A DNA stretch of 64,000 bases from Naasia lichenicola (GTDB taxonomy: Bacteria; Actinomycetota; Actinomycetes; Actinomycetales; Microbacteriaceae), in assembly GCF_004801885.1 (NCBI RefSeq), contig NZ_SSSM01000005.1, forward strand, positions 62,001-126,000, written 5' to 3'. The notes under the pieces were generated by a model. The model was not told where the DNA came from. It saw nothing but the letters and a program-made list of their open reading frames with translations, and did not search any database. The position numbers were made by a program, and so were the translations under genes. This document shows, piece by piece, positions 33,417-41,191 of this stretch. The stretch's first letter is position 1. The number at the start of each line of letters is the position of its first letter.

Positions 33417-33863
33417 TCAGGGCTGTGTGCGCTTTGCCTCTGAGCGGGCCTGCACGTCTTCGGCGATCTGAAGGGCCCGGGCCTCGCTGATTGCGGCCCA
33501 GTTTCGCGCGTAGGACTCTCTCCGTCTCTGGTAGCGAGCCTCCTGCGCGGCCCAGCGGAGCAGGAGCACGCGATGCCTCCTAGCCCAGTCAGCCTTCGCA
33601 TCCCGGCTCTGCTTCTCGCGACGGATAGCCGCGAGCTCGCGGCCGATCCGCTTGGCAATGACACCATCCGGTGTCGCCTTGCTCATGCGCCGCCAGAATC
33701 GAGCCGCTTGCCGCGGGTCCGCATCCTGCACAGCCTCGAACCGCGGGGCCGGAAGAGCCGCGCGGTCCTCCGGCGACAGATACGACGGCCCAAACAGTCT
33801 GTCCGTTCGCGTCAACCGGCCGAAGGACCAAACGCCGTCGGTCCATGAAAGATGACCACCCAT
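33417..33863 (-). CDS. hypothetical basic helical protein
   Basis: About 148 aa from the ATG at 33863; a GTG 6 nt upstream, nearer to the GAGGAGAGG site, is an alternative. The C-terminal half is strongly basic and helical (many Arg, Lys, Ala, Glu; RRRESYARNWAAISEARAL), which suggests a coiled coil or nucleic-acid contact. The N-terminal part has WTDGVWSFGRL. Not recognised. Its position in the mobilisation module suggests an element-borne accessory protein. Confidence 0.5.
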   Translation of the reverse strand: MGGHLSWTDGVWSFGRLTRTDRLFGPSYLSPEDRAALPAPRFEAVQDADPRQAARFWRRMSKATPDGVIAKRIGRELAAIRREKQSRDAKADWARRHRVLLLRWAAQEARYQRRRESYARNWAAISEARALQIAEDVQARSEAKRTQP

Positions 33864-34393
33864 GGTCACTACCCCTCTCCTCAGTGCCTTTCGGCACCTG
33901 CGCCGCTTCGGGGCGCGCGGAACGGAGGCAAGGGGGAAGCGAAGCGGACTCGCGCAGCGACGCCGAAGGCGCCCTTGCCGCAGCGAGCACGGCACGTACC
34001 ATCTACAGCCGAAATGCCCTGAGTCGCAGAACGCGATGGCTTCTGGATGGACAGGAGATCAGTACGTGGTGATAGTCAGCGCGTCGTCTCAGCACGGAAT
34101 GGATCCGGCGCTGTCGGCACTGCGGAGCACCGAGCGTCGAAAGGCCTTCATGTTTGTCGATCGCCACCGGTGGCGCGTCGAGGCAGCGCTTGGGCCACAC
34201 TGCTCTGGCGACTGCCGAAGGTGGACTGTCCGTGGCGGATGGGCACGACGGGCGCGTGAAGCGGCGGCCCTACGGCTACAGCCCACGGCCCACGGCCCAC
34301 TATTGAGGCAGCCCGCCCGAATCCAGAGGTTGGCGAACAGTGCGTCGTTCAAGCCCAGCCGGCCGGGCAAGTTGAGGCTGCTTCTGAATACCT
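33864..34393. other. gene-free interval between mobile module and pdxS
   Basis: About 530 bp in which open frames exist but none has recognisable protein features, a ribosome site or gene-like codon use. A short repeat of CCCACGG lies near 34285. This is a possible right boundary of the mobile module. No integrase, tRNA fragment or att-like duplication was identified. Confidence 0.4.
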
Positions 34394-35293
34394 TTACCAG
34401 CCGCGCTCGGCCATGCGATGGGGTGCTGGGATGTCAGGCACGTTGATCCCGACCATAGCCACTCCCAGACCGCGCGATGCATCAGCGACGACTGAAGGAT
34501 CATCGTAAAAGGTGGTCGCCTTGACGATTGCGGCAGCGCGCGGAGCTGGATCATCGGACTTGAAGATGCCCGAGCCGACGAACACTCCGTCAGCTCCGAG
34601 CTGCATCATCATGGCGGCGTCGGCCGGTGTCGCGATCCCGCCCGCAGTGAAGAGGACGACGGGCAGCTTTCCGCTGGCCGCAACCTCGCTGACAAGCTCG
34701 AAGGGAGCCTGGAGTTCCTTCGCTGCAACGTAAAGCTCATCGGGCTCGAGCGCTTGCAGAGCGCGGATCTGCCCCCGGATCTTTCGGATGTGACGAGTCG
34801 CTTCTGAGACGTCTCCGGTGCCCGCCTCTCCCTTTGAGCGGATCATGGCGGCGCCCTCGGTGATTCGGCGAAGGGCCTCACCGAGCGTGGTGGCACCACA
34901 GACGAATGGCACCTCGAACTTCCACTTGTCGATGTGGTTCGCATAGTCAGCGGGACTCAGAACTTCCGATTCGTCGATGTAATCCACGCCGAGATGTTGA
35001 AGCACCTGCGCCTCGACGAAATGACCGATGCGAGCTTTAGCCATGACGGGGATGGAGACCTCCGCCATGATCGCCTCAATCAAGTCAGGGTCACTGGTTC
35101 GCGCGACACCGCCCGTTGCCCGGATGTCCGCCGGCACGCGCTCCAGGGCCATCACAGCTACCGCGCCCGCGTCTTCGGCGATGCGGGCCTGCTGAGGCGT
35201 GACGACATCCATGATGACGCCACCTTTGAACATCTCGGCGAGCCCGCGCTTGACGCGGGTGGAGGCGTGCGCGGTGTTCGTCGTGTTTTCCAT
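34394..35293 (-). CDS. pdxS: pyridoxal 5'-phosphate synthase lyase subunit
   Basis: A 299-aa PdxS/Pdx1 with a highly conserved sequence: [32 protein letters not shown], Lys86 in [14 protein letters not shown] (the ribose-5-phosphate lysine), [13 protein letters not shown] and [14 protein letters not shown]. It makes PLP from ribose 5-phosphate, glyceraldehyde 3-phosphate and ammonia supplied by PdxT. No pdxT gene is adjacent, which is unusual, so it may be an extra copy or rely on a distant glutaminase. The ATG at 35293 follows the glpX gene on the same strand. Confidence 0.95.
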   Translation of the reverse strand: MENTTNTAHASTRVKRGLAEMFKGGVIMDVVTPQQARIAEDAGAVAVMALERVPADIRATGGVARTSDPDLIEAIMAEVSIPVMAKARIGHFVEAQVLQHLGVDYIDESEVLSPADYANHIDKWKFEVPFVCGATTLGEALRRITEGAAMIRSKGEAGTGDVSEATRHIRKIRGQIRALQALEPDELYVAAKELQAPFELVSEVAASGKLPVVLFTAGGIATPADAAMMMQLGADGVFVGSGIFKSDDPAPRAAAIVKATTFYDDPSVVADASRGLGVAMVGINVPDIPAPHRMAERGW

Positions 35294-35357
35294 GAGTCCT
35301 TGGTTCCGTGATCTGGTCAGCGGGCGGGCTCGCCTCGCCAGGTGTCGTTCGTTGGAT

Positions 35358-36365
35358 CTAGGGGAGGTCCTCGCCGAGCCACTTCTCGGCCAGGTGGTCC
35401 GCGATTACCCGTCGAATAGTGCCCGAATGGGCGCGCAAGATGATGGACTCGGTGCGGATGATCGGACCCTTGCGCCGTACTCCATCGACGAGTCCGCCGT
35501 CGGTGACACCGGTCGCGACGAAGAAGGTGTTCTCGCTGCGCACGAGCTCATCCGAGCTGTAGACGTAGTCGAACTGCAGGCCGGCGTCGAGCCCCTTCTG
35601 GCGCTCCTCATCGGTTTTCGGCGCGAGCCTGCCCTGGATCAGGCCACCGAGGGCCTTGATCGCGCACGCGGTCGCAACACCCTCCGGGCTGCCGCCGGTG
35701 CCAACGCAGATGTCGATCCGGGTCTCGTACCGGGCCGCGTTGATGCCGCCCGCGACATCGCCATCCAGCAGCAGACGCGTTCCGGCGCCGGCCGCGCGGA
35801 TGTCCTCGATCAGCTGCGCATGCCGCGGACGGTCGAGGACGGCGACGACCATCTCCTCGACGGCCTTGCCCTTCGCCTTGGCCAGCGCACGGATGTTCTC
35901 GCCGATCGGCTTGCGGATATCGACGACGCCGATCCCCTCGGGCCCGGTGACGATCTTGTCCATGTAGAACACCGACGACGCGTCGAGCATCGATCCGCGA
36001 TCGGAGACCGCGATCATCGATAGGGCGTTCTGCCGCCCTGCGGCGGTGAGCGAGGTGCCGTCGATCGGATCGACCGCGATATCGCAGGCGGGTCCGCGGC
36101 CGTTGCCGACGTGCTCGCCGTTGTAGAGCATCGGCGCCTTGTCCTTCTCCCCCTCGCCGATCACGACGACGCCGTCGAAGTTGACCGTTCCGAGGAACGC
36201 CCGCATCGCGTCGACCGCGGCCTTGTCGGCGGCGTTCTTGTCGCCGCGGCCGATGAACGGCACGGCACGGATGGCCGCCGCCTCGGTGGCGCGCACCAGC
36301 TCCATGGCCAGGTTGCGGTCGGGGTGCAGGAAGAGGCTCGCCGCTTCAGTGTCCGGAGTCGTCAC
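35358..36365 (-). CDS. glpX: class II fructose-1,6-bisphosphatase
   Basis: About 335 aa. GlpX signatures are [16 protein letters not shown] and [13 protein letters not shown], followed by [29 protein letters not shown] and [11 protein letters not shown]. It dephosphorylates fructose 1,6-bisphosphate for gluconeogenesis, which suits growth on the three-carbon products of deoxyhexose cleavage. The GTG at 36365 is preferred: it has AGAGG five bases upstream, homologues begin near VTTPDTEA, and the more distal ATG at 36425 lies directly behind a hairpin. It precedes pdxS by 64 nt. Confidence 0.93.
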   Translation of the reverse strand: MTTPDTEAASLFLHPDRNLAMELVRATEAAAIRAVPFIGRGDKNAADKAAVDAMRAFLGTVNFDGVVVIGEGEKDKAPMLYNGEHVGNGRGPACDIAVDPIDGTSLTAAGRQNALSMIAVSDRGSMLDASSVFYMDKIVTGPEGIGVVDIRKPIGENIRALAKAKGKAVEEMVVAVLDRPRHAQLIEDIRAAGAGTRLLLDGDVAGGINAARYETRIDICVGTGGSPEGVATACAIKALGGLIQGRLAPKTDEERQKGLDAGLQFDYVYSSDELVRSENTFFVATGVTDGGLVDGVRRKGPIIRTESIILRAHSGTIRRVIADHLAEKWLGEDLP

Positions 36366-36430
36366 TTTCACCTCTAGAGATCGGGTCCGCCTCGGGGAGG
36401 AGAGTCCGTCAGCGGCAACGGACATATGAG

Positions 36431-36447
36431 CCCCGCAGAAAGCGGGG
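36431..36447 (-). terminator. short hairpin after the isomerase gene
   Basis: CCCCGC-AGAAA-GCGGGG (17 nt), 4 nt past the stop of the minus-strand isomerase gene. It is a likely terminator separating the sugar locus from glpX-pdxS. Confidence 0.55.
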
Positions 36448-36451
36448 GTGT

Positions 36452-38125
36452 TTAGGTCTGGGCCGCAGGGACGCCAGCGCTCAGATCGACATCGCCGCAG
36501 AGGTGCACTGCGATACCGAGCTGAGACACAAGTGCAGCTTTGGCCAGCAGGGCGCGATCTGCCTGGTCGGCAGTAGGTGCGTAGGCGACCTGGAGGTGGT
36601 TGGCCTTATGACGGGCCATGAACTGGTCACGGGTGATGCCGTGGAGGACTGCGTGCATCATCGGCCACTCAGGGTTGGTGGCGGCCCACCGTCGCTCGGA
36701 TTCCTCCGCCGGGAGCTCGATCGCTGTCGCCCGGCCGATGTCGAAGTGAAGCTCGCCTCCTTCGAGGTAGATGCGCGACCATACGACCTCTCCCGGCTTC
36801 GAGAGACCCCGAATGGTGCCGCCTCCCGCGGGGAAGTAATTGGGGCTCTGGCGCCAGCTCTCCGAGCCGGCATATCCGCCGGTCAGATGGGATGGCGGAA
36901 CGGCTCCGGAAATCTCGAGGACCCAGACGAATCGACCGTCATAGTCCTCTCCCCAGCGCACATCGTGCAGCGTGGTGGCCGGATCGAGTCCCATCGCGGT
37001 CCACACGCGATTCGTGAGGAGCGCGTCGACGGCGACCCCCTCGTCCACCTCATTGAAGTGAGGGAGCGGAGCACCCTCGTAGAGCACTCGTAGGCCGTCG
37101 CGGCTCGTCACGGGGGGACGCTCGACGTTGTTCAGGAGCCCTTCGACCAGATCAGATGCCGGAACAAGATCCTTGAGCCCCTGCTGGTACTGGATGCCGA
37201 TGGCGTCGGCGCTGAAGTCATCAGCGATGCGAAGGGCTGCGATATACATGCGGCATTGCTCGAGGATCTGCGCGTCTGTGAGATCGACGGCGTCGTCCGG
37301 TCCCGTCCTGAAGATGAGGCCTGCCTGCTCCACCCATGTGCGGATGGCCAGTGCCTCGTCGTCCGGAACGGTGAGCATCTCCGCATAGAGGGCGCTCTGC
37401 GACAGGCGCTCCTTGTAGATGCCGAGCGGATTGAGGTACTCGTCGTCGATGATCGCGTTGTACATGCCCATGCAGCCCTCGTCGAAGATGCCGATGATGG
37501 CTTTCTCCGTCTGCAGCTGCGCCGCTAAGGCGCTACCGAGCGCGACTTCGTCCCCTCCTAGGGTCGATAGCGCGGGCAAGTCCGAAACATGGCTGTTGTC
37601 GTGGTGGATCTGCCCCGTCAGCAGCCATTCGTCGATCCTGTCGCGCGCCCAGCCGTCGGTGAAGTCAACGCTCCAGACCGTCGAGTAGGGGCGACCCATC
37701 TTTGTGAGGCCTGCGTTGAGGTTGAGGAGACCGACCAGCCCGGGGAAATCGCCTGCGAAGTTGGCCGCGGTGAGAATGGGGCCGAGGTGTGATCGGAGCC
37801 CAGGCAGCACGTGGTGGCTGTACTGCCAGATGGACTCCGCGACGATCAATGGGGCGTTGAGAGGCACGTTACGGAAGACGCGAATACCCATGGCTTGACT
37901 GGAAATGAATCCGTGCCCTGCTGCCGGGTCGTACTCGTGGGCGCGGACGACCTTCCAGCCATGTCGCTCGACGGCCGCGGTTATCGATTGCTCGAGCAGG
38001 GCCTGGGTCGACCAACCGGCCCGGTTGGCGGAGACCCGGAGGTCGCCGCTCGCAACGAGGTAGACGGTCTTCGGCGCCGCTTCGGGATGGCTGATCGTGT
38101 CGGGAAAGAGGTATGAGGTGGTCAT
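36452..38125 (-). CDS. L-fucose isomerase-family protein
   Basis: A 557-aa protein of the FucI/L-arabinose isomerase superfamily. The segment GIFDEGCMGMYNAIIDDEYLN holds the likely metal-binding Glu of the FucI active site. RHKANHLQVAY near residue 515 holds the C-terminal His. The N-terminal domain (residues 1-170) has the Rossmann-like pattern of these enzymes. It should interconvert an aldose (L-fucose, D-arabinose or L-rhamnose) and its ketose. It differs from the RhaA isomerase usual in L-rhamnose loci. It follows the aldolase-dehydrogenase gene on the same strand, with 30 nt between them. Confidence 0.75.
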   Translation of the reverse strand: MTTSYLFPDTISHPEAAPKTVYLVASGDLRVSANRAGWSTQALLEQSITAAVERHGWKVVRAHEYDPAAGHGFISSQAMGIRVFRNVPLNAPLIVAESIWQYSHHVLPGLRSHLGPILTAANFAGDFPGLVGLLNLNAGLTKMGRPYSTVWSVDFTDGWARDRIDEWLLTGQIHHDNSHVSDLPALSTLGGDEVALGSALAAQLQTEKAIIGIFDEGCMGMYNAIIDDEYLNPLGIYKERLSQSALYAEMLTVPDDEALAIRTWVEQAGLIFRTGPDDAVDLTDAQILEQCRMYIAALRIADDFSADAIGIQYQQGLKDLVPASDLVEGLLNNVERPPVTSRDGLRVLYEGAPLPHFNEVDEGVAVDALLTNRVWTAMGLDPATTLHDVRWGEDYDGRFVWVLEISGAVPPSHLTGGYAGSESWRQSPNYFPAGGGTIRGLSKPGEVVWSRIYLEGGELHFDIGRATAIELPAEESERRWAATNPEWPMMHAVLHGITRDQFMARHKANHLQVAYAPTADQADRALLAKAALVSQLGIAVHLCGDVDLSAGVPAAQT

Positions 38126-38155
38126 CGGTGAGCTTTCTCCGCGAGAGCAGGCAGG

Positions 38156-40192
38156 TCAGCGCAGGAACGCGGCGGCGACTCCGGCGTCAACGGGGATATG
38201 TAGTCCTGTGGTGTGGCTCAGATCTGCCGAGCACAGCACGAAGACGGCGTTGGCCACATTCTCCGGCAGGACCTCGCGCTTGAGCAGCGTGCGCTGGGCG
38301 TAGTACTCCCCCAGCTCGTCTTCAGGTACTCCATAGACCGCGGCCCGCTTGGCTCCCCATCCGTTGGCGAACATTCCGGAGCCGCGGACGACGCCGTCGG
38401 GATTGATGCCATTCACTCGGATTCCGTCGCCGCCGAGTTCGGCGGCCAGGAGGCGGACCTGGTGTGCCTGGTCCGCTTTGGCGGCGGAGTAGGCGAGGTT
38501 CTCAGGTCCCGCGAAGATCGAGTTCTTAGAGGAGATGTAGATGATGTCGCCGCCGAGCGCCTGATCGATCATGACCCGCGCGGTTGCCCGCGAGACGAGG
38601 AAGGATCCCTTGGCCATGACGTTGTGCTGGATGTCCCAGTCCGCCACTGAGGTGTTGAGAAGTGATCGTGCAAGGACGAGTCCTGCGTTGTTGACGACCA
38701 GATCGACGCCTCCGAATGCGAGGACCGCTGCATCCACAGCGGCCGCGACGTCGCTTTCGCTGGTGACGTCGGCGCGCACGCCGATGGCCACATCTGTGTT
38801 GCCGATTTCCGCGGCAGCGGCTTGCGCCTTCTGGAGGTCCAGATCGGCGATGACCACGCATGCACCTTCGGCGGCGAGTCGGATCGCGATGGCCTTGCCA
38901 ATGCCGCCTGCGGCTCCCGTGACCAAGGCGATGCGGGTGGCGAGCGCTTTGGGCTTCGGCATGCGACGAAGCTTGTTCTCCTCGAGGATCCAGTACTCGA
39001 CGCGGAACTTCTCGGAGTCGGGAATCGGCTGGTAGGTCGAGAGGGCTTCGGCGCCGCGCATGGCGTTGATGGCGTTGACGAAGTACTCGCCGGCCAGCCG
39101 GGCGGTCTTCTTGTCAGCACCCCAGCTGAACATGCCGACGCCGGGCACGAGGACGATCGCTGGGTCGGCTCCGCGAATCGCAGGGCTGTCTGTTGAGGCG
39201 TAGGCGTCGTAGTAGGCCTGGTAGTCGGCGCGGTACTCGACGTGGAGCTCCTTGAGCCGCGCGATTGCGTCCTCGATCGAGGCCGTTGCCGGCAGATCGA
39301 GAACGAGCGGGCGCACCTTGGTACGAAGGAAGTGATCGGGGCAGCTGGTGCCTAGAGCGGCAAGCCGGGGATGCTCGCGGGAGGCAAGGAAGTCGAGAAC
39401 TTCAGGGCTGTCGATGTAGTGGCCGACCTGTGGCTTGTCCGTCGAAGCGAGGCTTCGCACATGCGGCAGCAAGGCGGCGGCTTTGCTATGCCGCTCTTCT
39501 TCGGGAAGCGGCTGGAAGCCGGAGACGGCGGGGCCGAATGGCTCCTTCTTGCCGTGACTCGCGATGTAATCCTCTGCCGTACGGATGATCCAGAGGCTGT
39601 TTTGCTCTGCGAGCTCGCTGGTCTCGCCCCAGGCGGTGATGCCGTGGCCGCCAAGGATCACGCCGATGAGCTCAGGGTTCGCCTTCTGAAGGGCGGAGAT
39701 GTCCAAGCCCAGTTGGAACCCGGGGCGACGCCAGTTCACCCAGGCGACCTTGCCGCCGAAGATCTCGGCGGTGAGTGCTTCACCGTCGGCTGCCGTGGCG
39801 ATGGCGATCCCGGCGTCCGGGTGGAGGTGGTCCACATGGTCCGCCTCGACGAGGGCGTGCATGCTGGTGTCGATCGACGGGGCCGCTCCCCCCTGGCCGT
39901 GGCGCACGTAGTCGAAGAAATCGATCATCTCGTCGTCGTGCTCCGGCCCGCGGAAGACAGTGCTCAGCTCGCGGAATCGATCTAGACGGAGCACAGCTAG
40001 GCCCGACTCGGTCAGTGATCCGAGATCGCCGCCTGAGCCCTTCACCCAGAGCAGCTCCACATCCTTGCCCGTGGACGGATCAACCCCCTGACCCTTGGCG
40101 GAGGTGTTGCCTCCTCCATAGTTCGTCACGGTCTTGTCGGCGCCGAAGCGGTGCGACCGCCCGATGAGGTCGGACTGGGGCGAATGAGTCAT
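38156..40192 (-). CDS. bifunctional ketose-phosphate aldolase / short-chain dehydrogenase (RhaE-RhaW type)
   Basis: A 678-aa fusion. Residues 1 to about 400 are a class II aldolase domain with zinc-binding HLH at 122-124 and GGHGI with His183. Residues about 415-678 are an SDR with TGAAGGIGKA (425-434), NNAG and a YxxxK pair in AYSAAKA. In characterised relatives the aldolase cleaves L-rhamnulose (or fuculose) 1-phosphate to DHAP and L-lactaldehyde, and the SDR half oxidises lactaldehyde to L-lactate. The ATG at 40192 is chosen where the aldolase domain begins (AAAGGGATC upstream), although the frame is open further up. It shares a divergent regulatory gap with the second aldolase gene. Confidence 0.85.
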   Translation of the reverse strand: MTHSPQSDLIGRSHRFGADKTVTNYGGGNTSAKGQGVDPSTGKDVELLWVKGSGGDLGSLTESGLAVLRLDRFRELSTVFRGPEHDDEMIDFFDYVRHGQGGAAPSIDTSMHALVEADHVDHLHPDAGIAIATAADGEALTAEIFGGKVAWVNWRRPGFQLGLDISALQKANPELIGVILGGHGITAWGETSELAEQNSLWIIRTAEDYIASHGKKEPFGPAVSGFQPLPEEERHSKAAALLPHVRSLASTDKPQVGHYIDSPEVLDFLASREHPRLAALGTSCPDHFLRTKVRPLVLDLPATASIEDAIARLKELHVEYRADYQAYYDAYASTDSPAIRGADPAIVLVPGVGMFSWGADKKTARLAGEYFVNAINAMRGAEALSTYQPIPDSEKFRVEYWILEENKLRRMPKPKALATRIALVTGAAGGIGKAIAIRLAAEGACVVIADLDLQKAQAAAAEIGNTDVAIGVRADVTSESDVAAAVDAAVLAFGGVDLVVNNAGLVLARSLLNTSVADWDIQHNVMAKGSFLVSRATARVMIDQALGGDIIYISSKNSIFAGPENLAYSAAKADQAHQVRLLAAELGGDGIRVNGINPDGVVRGSGMFANGWGAKRAAVYGVPEDELGEYYAQRTLLKREVLPENVANAVFVLCSADLSHTTGLHIPVDAGVAAAFLR

Positions 40193-40420
40193 CGTTGATC
40201 CCTTTGGATTCTCGTACCCCGACATTGAAAGCGGGAGGTTTGCTAAGTGGCACCGTGAGGTGAGAACCGGCGCTTGTCTTTCAAACGAAACCGTATCAGG
40301 TTTCAGTTGTGTTTCGTAGATGGCTAATCTACCTTCGAAGTTGTCGTTAGACCTTCGGAACGACGATGACGCCGCACCTGGACGGCTAGCGTGGCACCAC
40401 CGAAAGAAAGGCTTCACCGC
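40193..40420. promoter_or_regulatory. divergent regulatory region of the deoxyhexose locus
   Basis: A 228-bp gap between two divergent operons, A/T-richer than its surroundings. It has two perfect inverted repeats, GAAACC-N6-GGTTTC (40287-40304) and GTAGAT-N5-ATCTAC (40316-40332). The core TTCGAA follows at 40334-40339. TTCGAA also occurs in the gaps before both DeoR genes and the importer operon, so it may belong to the DeoR operator. Confidence 0.5.
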
Positions 40421-41191
40421 ATGGCGACTCGATGGGACCCCGCGCTGGTCGATGACGAGCTGCTCGAACTGTCGCTCTCACTGGGGGATCCGGCCAAGGA
40501 CCTGGTGATCCTCGCGGAAGGGAATGCGTCGAAGCGCCTCGATGACGACGCCATCGTGATCAAGACTTCCGGCTCGTACCTGTCGCGAGTGACGAGTGCA
40601 GACTTCGTTGTGACGGAAATCGAAGCGATAATGGCGGTCGTCGACGATGAGTCGGCCACGCAGGCCGATCTTTCCGCGATTCTCGACGCGGGCGAGCATG
40701 GGGGCGCGCCCCGCAAAGCGTCTATCGAGACCCTCGTGCACGCGGCCGTTCATTCGATCGCGCCGGCGGTTTACGTCGCACACACCCACCCGACGCCGGT
40801 GGTCGCGCTTCTTGCGAGCGTCCATGCGGCGACGACCTTCGACGAGTGGGTGTATTCCGACGAGGCTGTCGTCATTGGGCAGCCCCTCTTCGTGCCCTAC
40901 GCCGAACCAGGACTTGCGTTGGGCCGGATCTTTGCGAAAGCGCTTCGAACGGCAGTGGACGAACGAGGAGAGGCTCCTTCGCTCATCCTTTTGGGTAACC
41001 ACGGACTGGTTGCCCGGGCCAATACCGCCGAGGCGGCCGAGGCGATCACTCTCATGGCTGTCAAGGGAGCGAAGATCCGTCTGGCGGCGCTATCGGCCGG
41101 CGGTGTCGTCGGCCTTGGCAAGGACACCGTCGATCACTACTTCCTTCGCGAGGACATGACGGAACGTCGTCAGCGCCTCGCCGGTATGTAG
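40421..41191 (+). CDS. class II aldolase/adducin-family protein
   Basis: A 256-aa class II aldolase-like protein, L-fuculose-phosphate aldolase type. LAEGNAS at 31-37 and KTSGSYLS at 48-55 are the phosphate-binding loops, HTH at 121-123 supplies two zinc ligands and NHG (His194) the third. Typical substrates are L-fuculose 1-phosphate or L-ribulose phosphate. The ATG at 41192 of the next gene follows its stop directly. Because an aldolase domain is already present in the fusion across the gap, this one may act on a different ketose or on an acid sugar. AAGAAAGG precedes the ATG at 40421. Confidence 0.75.
   Translation: MATRWDPALVDDELLELSLSLGDPAKDLVILAEGNASKRLDDDAIVIKTSGSYLSRVTSADFVVTEIEAIMAVVDDESATQADLSAILDAGEHGGAPRKASIETLVHAAVHSIAPAVYVAHTHPTPVVALLASVHAATTFDEWVYSDEAVVIGQPLFVPYAEPGLALGRIFAKALRTAVDERGEAPSLILLGNHGLVARANTAEAAEAITLMAVKGAKIRLAALSAGGVVGLGKDTVDHYFLREDMTERRQRLAGM

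Noticed and set aside
33862-34446. 194-codon plus-strand frame reaching into pdxS
   Set aside because: No ribosome site, Arg-rich composition and overlap with the end of pdxS; no family resemblance.
35199-36023. 274-codon plus-strand frame opposite pdxS/glpX
   Set aside because: Antisense shadow of conserved genes.
36366-36425. Longer GlpX start at an ATG (36425)
   Set aside because: It lies immediately behind a terminator-like hairpin and adds residues not typical for GlpX. The GTG at 36365 has a good ribosome site.
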